Positions 47,298 through 57,860 of a stretch of 64,000 nt of DNA are shown piece after piece. Position numbers and translations under genes: made by a program. Below the pieces are notes generated by a model. It made no database searches. It had not been told where the DNA came from and saw nothing but the letters and a program-made list of their open reading frames with translations. Where the stretch lies: positions 124,001 through 188,000 of the forward strand of contig KL647310.1 of assembly GCA_000727475.1 (NCBI GenBank), read 5' to 3'. Origin of the DNA: Sarcocystis neurona. Taxonomy: Eukaryota; Apicomplexa; Conoidasida; Eucoccidiorida; Sarcocystidae. Position 1 is the first letter of the stretch, and the number at the start of each line of letters is the position of its first letter.

Positions 47298-48758
47298 TTA
47301 TACAGGCACTACGACAAACATGTCGGCATCACTGCTGGGATTGTCTGAAGTACTGCTGCGTCTGCTGCTGCTGCGGGTTGTCACACTGGTACGTCTGCTG
47401 CTGGTGTGCACGCTATCGCTCGTATTGTCCGAAGTGCTACTGCGTCTGCTGCTGCAGCGCACTGAAACGCTGGCATGTCTGCTGCTTTTGTCTGCGCTTA
47501 TGCACCTCCGCCGGCTCCGGAGAGTTTCCCCCTTGCCACTTTTGTGGACTCCTCCACGTGAAGCGGAGCTAGCAGAGGGACGCCAGTTTCGTCTCCCTTG
47601 CTTCCTTCGTGCTGTGAACGAGTCACGCCGCAGAGCGAAACCATGCCGGGAAGCAATTACGGGCGAAACGCCTTCCCCTTTCTTCGCGGTTGATGGTGTC
47701 GATGCACTTTGAGAAAGTGTAGCCTTTTGACGTGTCGTTTTCGTTTCTTTCAATATCAAGCCCTGCGAGTCTTTTTTCTTCTGAGGTAAGTGTTCTCCCT
47801 GTTCGTCCATGGAAGAACTGAGAGACGCTCTTTTCTTAACGCACGCTGATGCAGTTGGGGCACCACTGTCAGCAGCAGCCTTAGTTGTGTTGTCATTGAA
47901 GTCAGCAGGAACAACCAGCTGCTCAGTTTCAGCTGCGTTCGCATCAACTCGTGCTAGCTCCTCGATGTAACGGAGGTCCGTTACATCGTATCCGAGTGAC
48001 TGCAGAAACTTCAATTGCAGCTCCTGTTTCTGCTGCGCGTGCTCCGCTTCGTCCTCAGATATATACATATCGGCTAGGAGCCAATTCTCGACCCCCTGCA
48101 GCACCAACAGCGCGTTCTCTCGCTCTTCCTCGGCACGCTCCCGGGACAAAGTATCGCCACCTGGTGATATTGTATATGCCTGTGGGAAAAGTGTGTCAGG
48201 GAAACGTGAAGCAGTCGTGCCCGCGCAATCTGAAAGTGGGTCTTCACGAAAGCCGTCGGCAACCACAGCAGCATGACGTAGATCAGCAGTCGACGCAGCA
48301 TTCCTGAAAGCAACATCCGCAGCGGTCTCAAGCAGATTCTGGCAAGCTGCGATCCCTTTAGTTGCAGCAGGAGCTTGAGCAGAAGACGTAGCTTCAAGAG
48401 CCTTTGTCAGGGGCACACAAGCACCCGCTTCGGCCGAAGAAACAGTAGATACAGTAGCAGAGCCTCCCTGAGCATCTACCGCGTAACTACGTATAAATTC
48501 AGATATGACAGCAGCACTAGAGGGGAACTCAACAGTACGGTTGATGTCGTGGTGGGAAGAAACTCTGTGCACGCTATAGAGAAGACCCAGGAGAAAAGCG
48601 TAGTCTTCGCTATCCGTCCAGGAGATTAGCTGAGACCGAATGTATGAGGGAGATATAGAAGGTCCCACAGTGAAAGAACATCGAGAAGAACGGGCCATTC
48701 TAACAGCTGAAAGAGGTACTTTTGGCAAGCAGAGGCTTTGACGCACGAGGCGCGACAT
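47298..48758 (-). CDS. Single-exon protein of unknown function, Ser/Arg repeat tail
   Basis: An intronless 486-residue frame. The start is the first ATG in frame (48758); the frame is open slightly further upstream only through a TTG. The first 30 residues (MSRLVRQSLCLPKVPLSAVR and on) are basic, lack acids and resemble a mitochondrial targeting peptide. Residues 40-95 include a folded-looking segment (SEDYAFLLGLLYSVHRVSSH). A long Glu/Gln-rich helix at about 205-275 (RERAEEERENALLVLQGVEN to LRYIEELARVDANAAE) is probably coiled coil. The C-terminus is basic and Ser-rich with two copies of SSRRSSTSDN (about 24 residues apart). Gln runs are absent, unlike its neighbours. I recognise no family. 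It converges on the giant THADA-like gene. Confidence 0.72.
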   Translation of the reverse strand: MSRLVRQSLCLPKVPLSAVRMARSSRCSFTVGPSISPSYIRSQLISWTDSEDYAFLLGLLYSVHRVSSHHDINRTVEFPSSAAVISEFIRSYAVDAQGGSATVSTVSSAEAGACVPLTKALEATSSAQAPAATKGIAACQNLLETAADVAFRNAASTADLRHAAVVADGFREDPLSDCAGTTASRFPDTLFPQAYTISPGGDTLSRERAEEERENALLVLQGVENWLLADMYISEDEAEHAQQKQELQLKFLQSLGYDVTDLRYIEELARVDANAAETEQLVVPADFNDNTTKAAADSGAPTASACVKKRASLSSSMDEQGEHLPQKKKDSQGLILKETKTTRQKATLSQSASTPSTAKKGEGVSPVIASRHGFALRRDSFTARRKQGRRNWRPSASSASRGGVHKSGKGETLRSRRRCISADKSSRHASVSVRCSSRRSSTSDNTSDSVHTSSRRTSVTTRSSSRRSSTSDNPSSDADMFVVVPV

Positions 48759-50780
48759 TAAAACAACAGGGAAACCCAACCACGATGAAAATATAAATGG
48801 GGAGACTGACAGAGATAAAAGGAGACGACAACTGAAGACGGCAGAGCTATCGACTAATGCCGGAGATTTGACGTCTTATGATGGGTCAGGTGACACGTAA
48901 TACAATCGGGCTATGCCCAATTGGCAAGCAAACGTCAGAGCAGACGAGTGGAAAGAAGAGCAGTGAGAGCACGCAGGAGGGGAGCCAAGGGAAGTAGGAT
49001 AGGCTTGCGGAAGAAGGCCCTCTGGGAAACTGCGGCAGAGTAAAAGTGTTTTTAAATTATTCAAAAAGCAGCATAGGAGGAGTGCCTTCCATTCATCTGC
49101 ACGACTTTCGTCTCACGGCAGTGAACTGAAATAGTGAAATCAACATTGTAATCTCTTCACTTAGATGCTGGGTCCACATACATACCGTGGGTGATTATGT
49201 AGTCTGCTCACGGGTGCAGATGGGAGAAGCAAAGTAGTACAAGGACGCGGCACGCGTGAGGAAAGGGGATCACAAGTTTAGCTGAGATATGCACCCCTCC
49301 TGGGTGTCCCCTACAACACTGCACGTGTACCTTAGAATGTACGCTTCGCTGCGAATGCGGGTGGGTGAAGGTGGATTTGTGTGTTGGCAGATGGGTGGGT
49401 GTCAGAATGTACACACGTCCACACATAAAGTCAGAATGTCCCAGGCTGTGTACGTGCATATGCGAGTATTGCTTTAATCCGAGTGGATCACAAAGATGTA
49501 AAAGCGCGTATACGCTACGCTGCAAACCCTTTCTTTTACGTTTTCTTTCTCCTGCGTCGAGTTAGGAGGATACTAATACATGTCACGTCGTCGCTTCTGT
49601 CAAAACTTGCGTCAGCAACTTCCCTATCGTTGCACCATCACGGCGGAGCCATAGATATATATATATATATATACTTTTATGACTTCTGCGCACACGCATA
49701 GACGTATGTGTGAACAAGCAGGTACGTGTGCGCGCGTACGTATATTTCCAAACCAATCCACTTGTCTGCGAATGTGTAGACACATACGTGTACATGCACC
49801 CGGTCATGCAGATTCGTCCCAACGAGGAATAAAAACACCCAGAGGGTCTGCTGTGGCGACGCCGAACACGTGATGATATGTCTGGTCAGATAAAATGTTG
49901 CAGATGCCTCCGGCATGGAAAGAATCTCCACATTTCAAGACTACGCTGGAATTTGGACCAGGTTTGACAATGTAGACACTGACTGAGAGGAGGACTGGGG
50001 GAGACCTACAATTTGGCCAACAATGCTTGTCGTGCTGTCAGCTGCCAAGTAGAAGAGACTAGTTTTTGCAAACAAAAAAAGAGAGACAATTGGTCTGGAG
50101 CGCGCGTCGATAGATGGGGGTGCATGACGTTTGTGCTTCTCCATGCCCGCCAAAGAATATCGGATTTTCCGTGCGGCTGCGCTCACCACCAGGGACAACG
50201 TGCCGTAGTGCAACTTGTGCGTTATAGGTTGTTTGAGACAAATTGGTAAGTGTCCGATGTGCGGATAGAAAAACACCGAGTGGATCGTCAATCAAAGACA
50301 AGCGGATACTTTTGCCGTAAGAGAACTAGATGGAATTGAATTCGTGGAGAGAATACTGCAGAATTAATCACCTTGTAACAAACCGCCAACGGAAGAGTAC
50401 AGTCAATGGGAAGAAATGCATCATACGTATTGCCAAAGAGTTCCTGTCGTAAAAAGTGAACCGTTGCACTTATTTCTTGTTTGTTGGGGCTATCTACACA
50501 AGAAGATACTTGCGCATCACTTACTACTGTGTACACATGTATATATTGTTGCGTATGTTTCCTATACGCTATCGGCAGGAGATCAGAAGGCGATTCTGTT
50601 CTATAATGTAGTGCCTTTGAGTTATGAAGTAAAAAATGTGAGCTTGTTGTCGTCGACTACCATCACACACCAAGACGTCGTCTAGTGTAGATTCCTACAC
50701 TAGCGGCATTGATCGCAAGTCACTGACACTGACGGGATACAGGCCAGAAAAAAGTACCAAGCTCGTGTTGCTGCTAACAT
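48759..50780. other. Upstream region of the 48758 gene, no gene supported
   Basis: It presumably contains the promoter of the minus-strand gene starting at 48758. There is a short TA tract at 49,653-49,675 and GTGTAC/ACACGT-rich sequence at 49,690-49,800. No frame has family resemblance. Confidence 0.45.
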
Positions 50781-50813
50781 TGTTTGCGACCCTCCGTGTT
50801 TTGGCTTGACGCA

Positions 50814-51347
50814 ATGAGAGTTCAACAGAAATTGTGCATCGAGACATTACTTTCATTACCTACGCAGCCGATAGTTCGGTATCCACTCACGGCGAATGAG
50901 CAGAGCGTTCTTAGTTGCATCTTCTGCACGAGTGAGGCAAATTTGGTGAATCGTCTCGTTATTGGTCAGGTTCTATTCTCGATTCGTCTCCTTGTCTCAG
51001 AAAGAGCTCTGTCAACAACACACCGCCTCGTTGTTTTAAGATCGGTAGTTCCGTGTCCACTCAAGGCGAATCTGCACTGCGTTCACGGTTCCATCACTTG
51101 CCCAAGTGAGACCGAACTTGTGGATTGCCTCGTTGTTGTTCAACTTCCAATCTCAATTCGTCTCCTTGTCTCAGAAAGAGCTCTGTCAGCAGCGGCGACA
51201 TACGGCCTTGCGGTTTTTCAACCGGTGCCTCCCCATCCGCTGCCATTTTTCAAGGTTGCTTCACTGGCACTTTCTCCGTACACAGGTGCTTCCATATACA
51301 GGCGTATACAAATGTGCGAGCTTGTGCACGCTGCCTTTATTTACTGA
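50814..51347 (+). other. Open frame containing a duplicated 58-residue segment
   Basis: A plus-strand frame of 177 codons from an ATG at 50814 to a stop at 51347. Two consecutive segments share FSIRLLVSERALS / ISIRLLVSERALS and LSCIFCTSEANLV / GSITCPSETELV, because the DNA is a 174-bp tandem duplication that keeps the frame. No long minus-strand frame overlaps. There is no family match and no splice context. It could be a small gene, an exon or a repeat that happens to be open. Confidence 0.25.
50869..51216 (+). repeat. 174-bp tandem duplication
   Basis: The copies are offset by 174 bp: CACTCAxGGCGAAT at 50884 and 51058, and a near-perfect 33-bp block beginning ATTCGTCTCCTTGTCTCAG at 50982 and 51156. 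Divergence outside the block is moderate. A weaker third partial copy may follow to about 51,250. The offset is a multiple of three. Confidence 0.85.
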
Positions 51348-51706
51348 AGACCGTTTCGGAAACAACTGCACCTACCATCAGTAGACTTTACCAATAATGA
51401 TATTATTGTCACAGGAGGCAACACGTTAAACTGGGCCGTTTCAAATCTTCTCTAATTAACTGCAAACGCGGAACATGAGGATAGTGCGACTGGCCGACGT
51501 ACCTACTCCTACATGGTACATTGGCGTTGGGTTATCGTAAAAAATCTTGCGCAAAACAAAGAAGTACACACACGAGTTCACAACCGTGAACATAAATTTG
51601 TCGGCAGGGAAGTGAAGAAAAGGGGAATTTGTGAGCTTTGACGTCGGTGGCGCGCGGTATTGGTGCGGCGGGGACTTCATGATCACGAAGCCGGTCGGAC
51701 ACCGCC

Positions 51707-52227
51707 TCATGAAAAAGTTGCACCTCCCTCCTCGAGCAGCAACAGCCACTCCATGCTTAGAGAAGATAGAATGCACAGTCGCGTTCTTTGGGGACGAAAG
51801 CAAGTAGTTGCTGTGGAGTAAACTGCGCTAAAGAGGCGGGAGGCAGTTTCCGCGGCAGTTTCTCGCAAGTATTGACGTGCGACTGCAGCGACTGAAATTT
51901 TCACACGACTAAGACTGAGTAAGTCCCGCAGGCAATCCAAGCTCATCACATTGCCCGAATTTCGGGTTTGTCCGCTAGTGCACTCAAATACGTGTCCTCG
52001 GTAGTGTGCAGTGCTTTAAGAAGTTGTAGCCGAACTAGGCTCAAGACTGTCGAAGCTTTGACTGCCCATTGACAGCCCGCTAGCAAAGCTCCGTATGTAC
52101 CAGGCTCGCGTGAGGCGGCAAAACCCCGTATAATTCTAAGCAGACGTTTCAAATTATTCCTTAATGCGCTACCAAAGGTCACACGGTACGTCAGAAAGTC
52201 CTGTTGGTCTGGTCTTACTCTGACCAC
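51707..52227 (-). CDS. Possible small minus-strand gene, unresolved
   Basis: Two minus-strand frames meet at 51946-51949. The upstream one (52227-51946, 93 codons) reads like a protein (QDFLTYRVTFGSALRNNLKR, then LLRIIRGFA and LVRLQLLKAL). The downstream one (51949-51707) also does (SLDCLRDLLSLSRVKISVAA). They are in different frames and separated by TGA, so the locus needs an intron, a frameshift or is two fortuitous frames. A pseudogene is possible. No family recognised and no repeats present. Confidence 0.25.
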
Positions 52228-54437
52228 TGTTTTTCAGGAAGTTTTGTTGCCTCTGTTTTATAAGGGAAAAGGTCAAAACGCAGCCGGTGACGAGACCTCC
52301 AACAATTCCGGCCTTCTGGATTTACATGGATTGCCATCCGTGGCTGCATTTAGTACCGAGGTCATCATGTCGGGGCACCACCACCGCGTGCTTGCTCTCA
52401 AAGTTTACCTCGTCTGAGATGTCTGCGTTCTACGTTTACGTGCTGGTGACTAGTTGAGAGCACCCCGGCGAGGTACGCTTCGGATGCACTTTGAGTGGCC
52501 TTCTCCCGACTACCGTGCACTGCTCTTTATTATGTTCCCACGTAGTCCGCCTTTGCTTGTATCCTGACATTGTTCATATTCCATTTCTATCTTCGCAGCT
52601 TCTCTTCTTTGTCTATTTTCCTGTTCTTCCGTCGGTTCGGGTGTGGTGGTAGAAAAGGACCTCGTAGAAGTGCGTCTTGTCTCTCAGGCGTCTCCCGCGT
52701 GGCTTGGAGTGTTGGAGAAAGGAAGAAAGACACGCGTTTTGGCAGTGAAGCAGAATTCTACGCGTACGTCAATGCGTTCCTTGTGTACAAGGCGCCCGCA
52801 AATAGCATGAGTAGTCGGCGGAAGTTCCAGGAAAGGTTTGCGCGGAAAGTTACGTGGTAGACACATCAGATGTTCTGCAGGGACCACGCTGAATGGAGGT
52901 CTCCAGTGACAAAAGAAGACTTGCACAGCACCAGGAGAGAAAAGAAACAATAGAAAAACGGTCAAAGAAAGGGGTAGATGTCATTGTATGTGGCTGTGTA
53001 ATCAGAGTCGACCTTCCTACAAGGCACTCTAACCATGAATCATCGTGCCGCTGTCATTTTGAGTTGCTTCAACAGAGGCATTTCTGCGTGGACAGGTGTA
53101 TGTACGTCTGTACATATCCGTGTATCCATATACGTACTCGTCATAAACAGCTTGCCAGCTCTTAAGAGTTGACGACGGATTTCTTGAGGAGATATCGTCT
53201 CTACAGCAAAGGGCTATTGCTGTGTGGTTTCACGGATAGCTGTGAGCTTCACTCTTGCAGCACATTTATCTCGCTGCGAAAGGGAAAGCTTCAGTTTTAG
53301 CGCAAGAAGCAATTTCCTCTGATCATACGGAATGTTACTAGAAAAAGGACACAACTTACAACAGGACCTCCACAACCCGGTGTGTGCTGTTCTTCTAATG
53401 TGTGTTGATGTGCTATCTTCGCTTCCTTGCTGCAAGTAAGCTCCTGTCTTTCCTCCAGTTGACCAGCCAGCATTCCAGCACCGACGACAGAAGCGCTGCA
53501 CCGGCAGTGCGAGTCGGCAGGCAGACGGCACGCAGCCGTTAACTTGTCAGTTACGCTAGTCTCGGCAGGAGACATGCGCCCAGAATGACTTTCAAACTAT
53601 TACCAGTAGGCTACGTTTAACCGCGCCATGCGAAAACTACAAGATGCACGAGCAAGTATCATCGTACTGAGAATGTGTATGGATAACACGTCTCCATGCG
53701 TGCAAGGTTTTATGGACCTATATACATATATATACACACACTACATATATATATATACATGCGCGCACAACCAAAGAAAGACGCATGCACTACACAAATC
53801 CACGTACCCGTGCGCATATACAGATAAACATGCTCCCGTGCTTCGCTTCACCTTGTGTGTAGATTCGTCTTGAACAACGACGTAAATTTTTGCATCTCAC
53901 ACGGCAGTCAGCACAGCTCAACAGACTCACCCATCTTGCTTACGACGCCGCGCCTGTCCGGCAGTCCCGACAAAAATATACGCTTTTGCTTCATCTCAAG
54001 CACACAAACTTGTACGCACTTACTTCGCACGCATCAAACGCAACAAACGGAATTCCATCCACAAGCAAGAAAAGTACGCCTCTCCATGCCTCCCTCGCAC
54101 ATTTTCAAGCCTGAACTCCTGTGTGGCTTAGATGTCGCGACAGACAAGTAAGCACACATGCGCACTAGCGGAAAAAAGTTGCAGGTACTTTTTTACATTC
54201 ATTTGCGGTCTTCTTCGCGTGTCATCAACCTCGGAGTACCACAATCAAGATAAACTCAACACTCAACGCTGCACGCTCTAGCCCTTCCGCACAGGCCAAT
54301 TTGCGCCTGTCCTGTGTGAGATCTCCACACATATGCAATATAAGGTATATATACATATATTCATATACACATATATATACGTGTGTACATATATATATAT
54401 ATCGAGAGAGAGACAGAGACAAACGTGCACCTGATAC
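52228..54437. other. Region 3' of the ORP gene, no gene supported
   Basis: It holds the probable 3' untranslated region of the ORP gene near its right end, and ATATAC microsatellites at 53,716-53,765 and 54,340-54,415. Frames at 52570-52860 (plus) and 53214-53575 (minus) are short and unsupported. Confidence 0.45.
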
Positions 54438-54500
54438 TTAGAAAATGTCTGGGCTATTACAAAATCCCTCAGGAGATTCCTTTGCTTCCCAGTATCCACC
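54438..54500 (-). CDS. ORP gene terminal exon, 63 nt
   Basis: The acceptor CATATCACAG is followed by GGT GGA TAC TGG. The exon encodes GGYWEAKESPEGFCNSPDIF and TAA. It supplies the G-x-Y-W-E and P-D-x-F/I-F ending typical of ORPs and joins in phase 0 to the Tyr-Lys of the previous exon. It is too short to appear as a standalone open frame. Confidence 0.9.
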   Translation of the reverse strand, partial: GGYWEAKESPEGFCNSPDIF

Positions 54501-57500
54501 CTGTGATATGACATGCACAAACACAGCAACGGATTATCGCATGTGGGTTGGCCGGCTTCAGAACGTCACTCTAACAGTTGTAGACACCTGTGACATACGT
54601 TTACGCACATAAGTGTGCAAATACACATAAAAATATACGTACACACGATCGTTGTCCAACGAAGCGAGTCAATATTTTTCCGTGTGTCCACCCAAACAGC
54701 AGACGCTGGTGGCATCTCGTTACGCTCTTGTCAGCATCCTCTACTTTGTAATACCATCCCGTACAGCAGAACACGCGGTGGCAGATGTGAGTGCACATAC
54801 GTCCCGTCCTGCCCGCCGGCAGCGGAAGGGACTACATTGATACACGGACGTGCAAAGATCCCCTGCTGGGAAGTGTTCTCAAGGAAATCAGCAGAGAAAC
54901 GAACGAAGGGAAGTGACAACAATTTTACTTTGAAAAAAGACGTAGAAATAACAGACGGATAAGTCACGTTTTCAGCAGTCTTGTGCACGCCAGAACCTAA
55001 ATGCGATTGTGAAGGGGTTGTGATGTCCACTGACCAGTGGAGTGCTTGCGAAGTATCTATCAGCTGACGTCTTGTAACATGAGGTATCTGCCCTGCTGCG
55101 GCAATATTCGTGTACCTGTACATACATTCTTATGTATGTATACACACACATACATATACGTATGTATCCCTGTCTCTCTCATTACACATGTGACCATGTA
55201 TACATTACATCTTTGTCCTCAAGTACGTGTCCTCACGCACTGTAGCTGCATACTTATACACTCCGACGACTTCGACAATACACGCACACGTCGAGCTGTG
55301 TGTGTATCTCAGGCTGTTCCTGCTGCTTCGTCTGCTGCTGTTTCACCTTGTGTTGCTGCTGGTGGCGTCATTGTAATTGGCATACATACATGTTGGAAAA
55401 GCCTGCCCAGCGCTTATGCAGGAAACCGCTTCCGTATAGTCAGGCGCATCTGATGGATATCCATCCGTAAAATGTACGGTTGCAGGGAGCAGGGACGACT
55501 TTAACTTGTAAAGGTTGACCGCGGTATTCACAATGTCGTCCAAATTTCAAGAATCCAGTATTCAGTTCCACCGACGAACAGAAACATACACATACCTACG
55601 CGTACCCTTGGTAGACATGCGAACTACCGAAATTCCGGAGCGTAGCTTCCCGCATTTATTCTCATCAATGGTATGCACAGGCATAGAGACACATGTGCAA
55701 AGCGCGGGAACAATTGTACGCGTGTACAAGGAGAGCAAGAAAAGGAGAGAGGTCAGCGTATTTGTACGAGCGCCTGTCCTCTCCACCTGACGTGAGACGA
55801 TGCTCAGACGCAAGTTTACCTTGTACAGCCACGCTGGCTCGTGGGTGATTTCGTCTTTTCCTTTCTCAAACCAGAGGGCCTCGTAGTCGTCTTCCCCCCG
55901 TAGCCGTTGTCGCGCTGCCTCCCTGCAGCGGTCAGCGAAAGACAGGTGCAACTTCATACATACCAGAAGCCTGTGGATTCGCTGCGGCAGACAAAGTCTG
56001 TATTAAGACACCGGTGTTTTTACAAGCAACTCCGTGCTGAGTCTGTGCTCGTACGCTTCTCTGTATAAAATGCATATGTACACAGATACATACAAATGTA
56101 TACATGTACGTCTTCATGCCCACACATTGGAGTCCAGCGGTCACTCGTATGATTGTGTGAACAATATATATATATATATACATATGATACGTCTGTGTGG
56201 CAAATAGTACGTTGCCTAGAAAAGCTGCTGACGCAGTGGCATTTCCCATACAGTTGGTATGCACAACACAGAGAAAATACCGGCACGCCGTATTTGTACT
56301 CCCACACCTGTCTCGCACGTGTATAAATTTTTATGTGTCTACCTCTGTCGCAAATAAGCCTCTAACAACTCTTCTCACGCTTGTGTACCTTCCAAAGATA
56401 CACACACAGACACCCACACCCATATTCACACCAGTTTATACACACGAATACTCCTGCCACTTACTTTCGAAAGGGTTGCAATCTATGTATGTACGCCGTC
56501 TTACGTTCTCCAGGCATACACACAAATATTCACACCTATCTCTCTACGTAGACACCTATGTATATGACACGTATATGTTTGTTCTTGGCCAAGTGGTAGC
56601 AGACTTACACAAGCCCTCGTGGAGTTCAAGATACACAGATCTGCCCATCATACTGCCGTCCTCTCTGGCCTGCCAATAGACTTGCAGCCATTTTCAATAG
56701 CGAACGCACACAGAGGCAATAAGGCACACCGATGCACACGCCCCGCACAGTTGCTTCTTCGCGAGTGGTGACACCGAGCAAAAACAGAGCTACGTGTGTG
56801 TACACATACACGCACGCCCACGCGTATCAACGCGGAGCCATTTCTCTACCGACGAGACAAAGACCATCGCTTCCCTACCTCTCGTGGTTTCTTCACCGCT
56901 AGCCTTTGCTTGCTCCATTCCTTGCCTCCTACGCATGTAGATATATATATATATGTATATACTTAACTATACACGCACATGAGCACGCGTTCCCTATGTA
57001 TATACGTGTAGCCACACACTTTCCTATCTACATGTGTGAAGATACACACCCGCCTATATACATACATATATACCCTCTTCCCTACATATGTGTGTATACG
57101 TATATATATACATATATCCATATATATCTACAGACCTACGTATACGCGTGTACATACATATAAACACACAACTACCATACGTTTCCCCCTAGAAACACAC
57201 ACACATTACATACACATACATGCGCGCCTGCCTACGTACATATATGCATATAAACACACATTTGGCTGTACGTAGACACCTGGATGAAGGAGGTTGAAAC
57301 GTTTGCAAGCGTCTGAGTTCACAGCGATGCAGCACCTATGTGTGTCATAAATAAAGGAACATGTTCAGCCGACCTCTGTTTTTCTTCCAGTCTGGTCTTC
57401 TCTTGCACTGCTTCGTCGAGCCGACCCTCTTCATAGTAGCGCTGATCCGGGCGGAAGCGTGCGTCGGTACGTGGAATGACGGCGCCTTGCCGCGGGTCAT

Positions 57501-57829
57501 ATTGAGGAGTTACTTCGTTCAGCTCCATAGTCAAGTACCTGGCAAGAAAAACGGAGTGACCGCTACATACGACAAAGTCTACCTGTACATGTAATCGCCT
57601 ACACATAAAGTGGAAAAGTGCGCGCGACCTCGTCCACGTGTATATGGTGGCATGTACGTTGACGTGCCAGTACATCTGGAAGACTGATCGGATAAGTCAC
57701 TGTGCCTTTATATAGACCGACGGCTACGCCAGTGTACGACTATGGATAAACATACGGACGACCACCAACGTGTTCGGACAAGCAGACGCACACGGACGGC
57801 CATCGGCACACGCCTGAAGAACATGAGGC

Positions 57830-57860
<31 letters not shown>

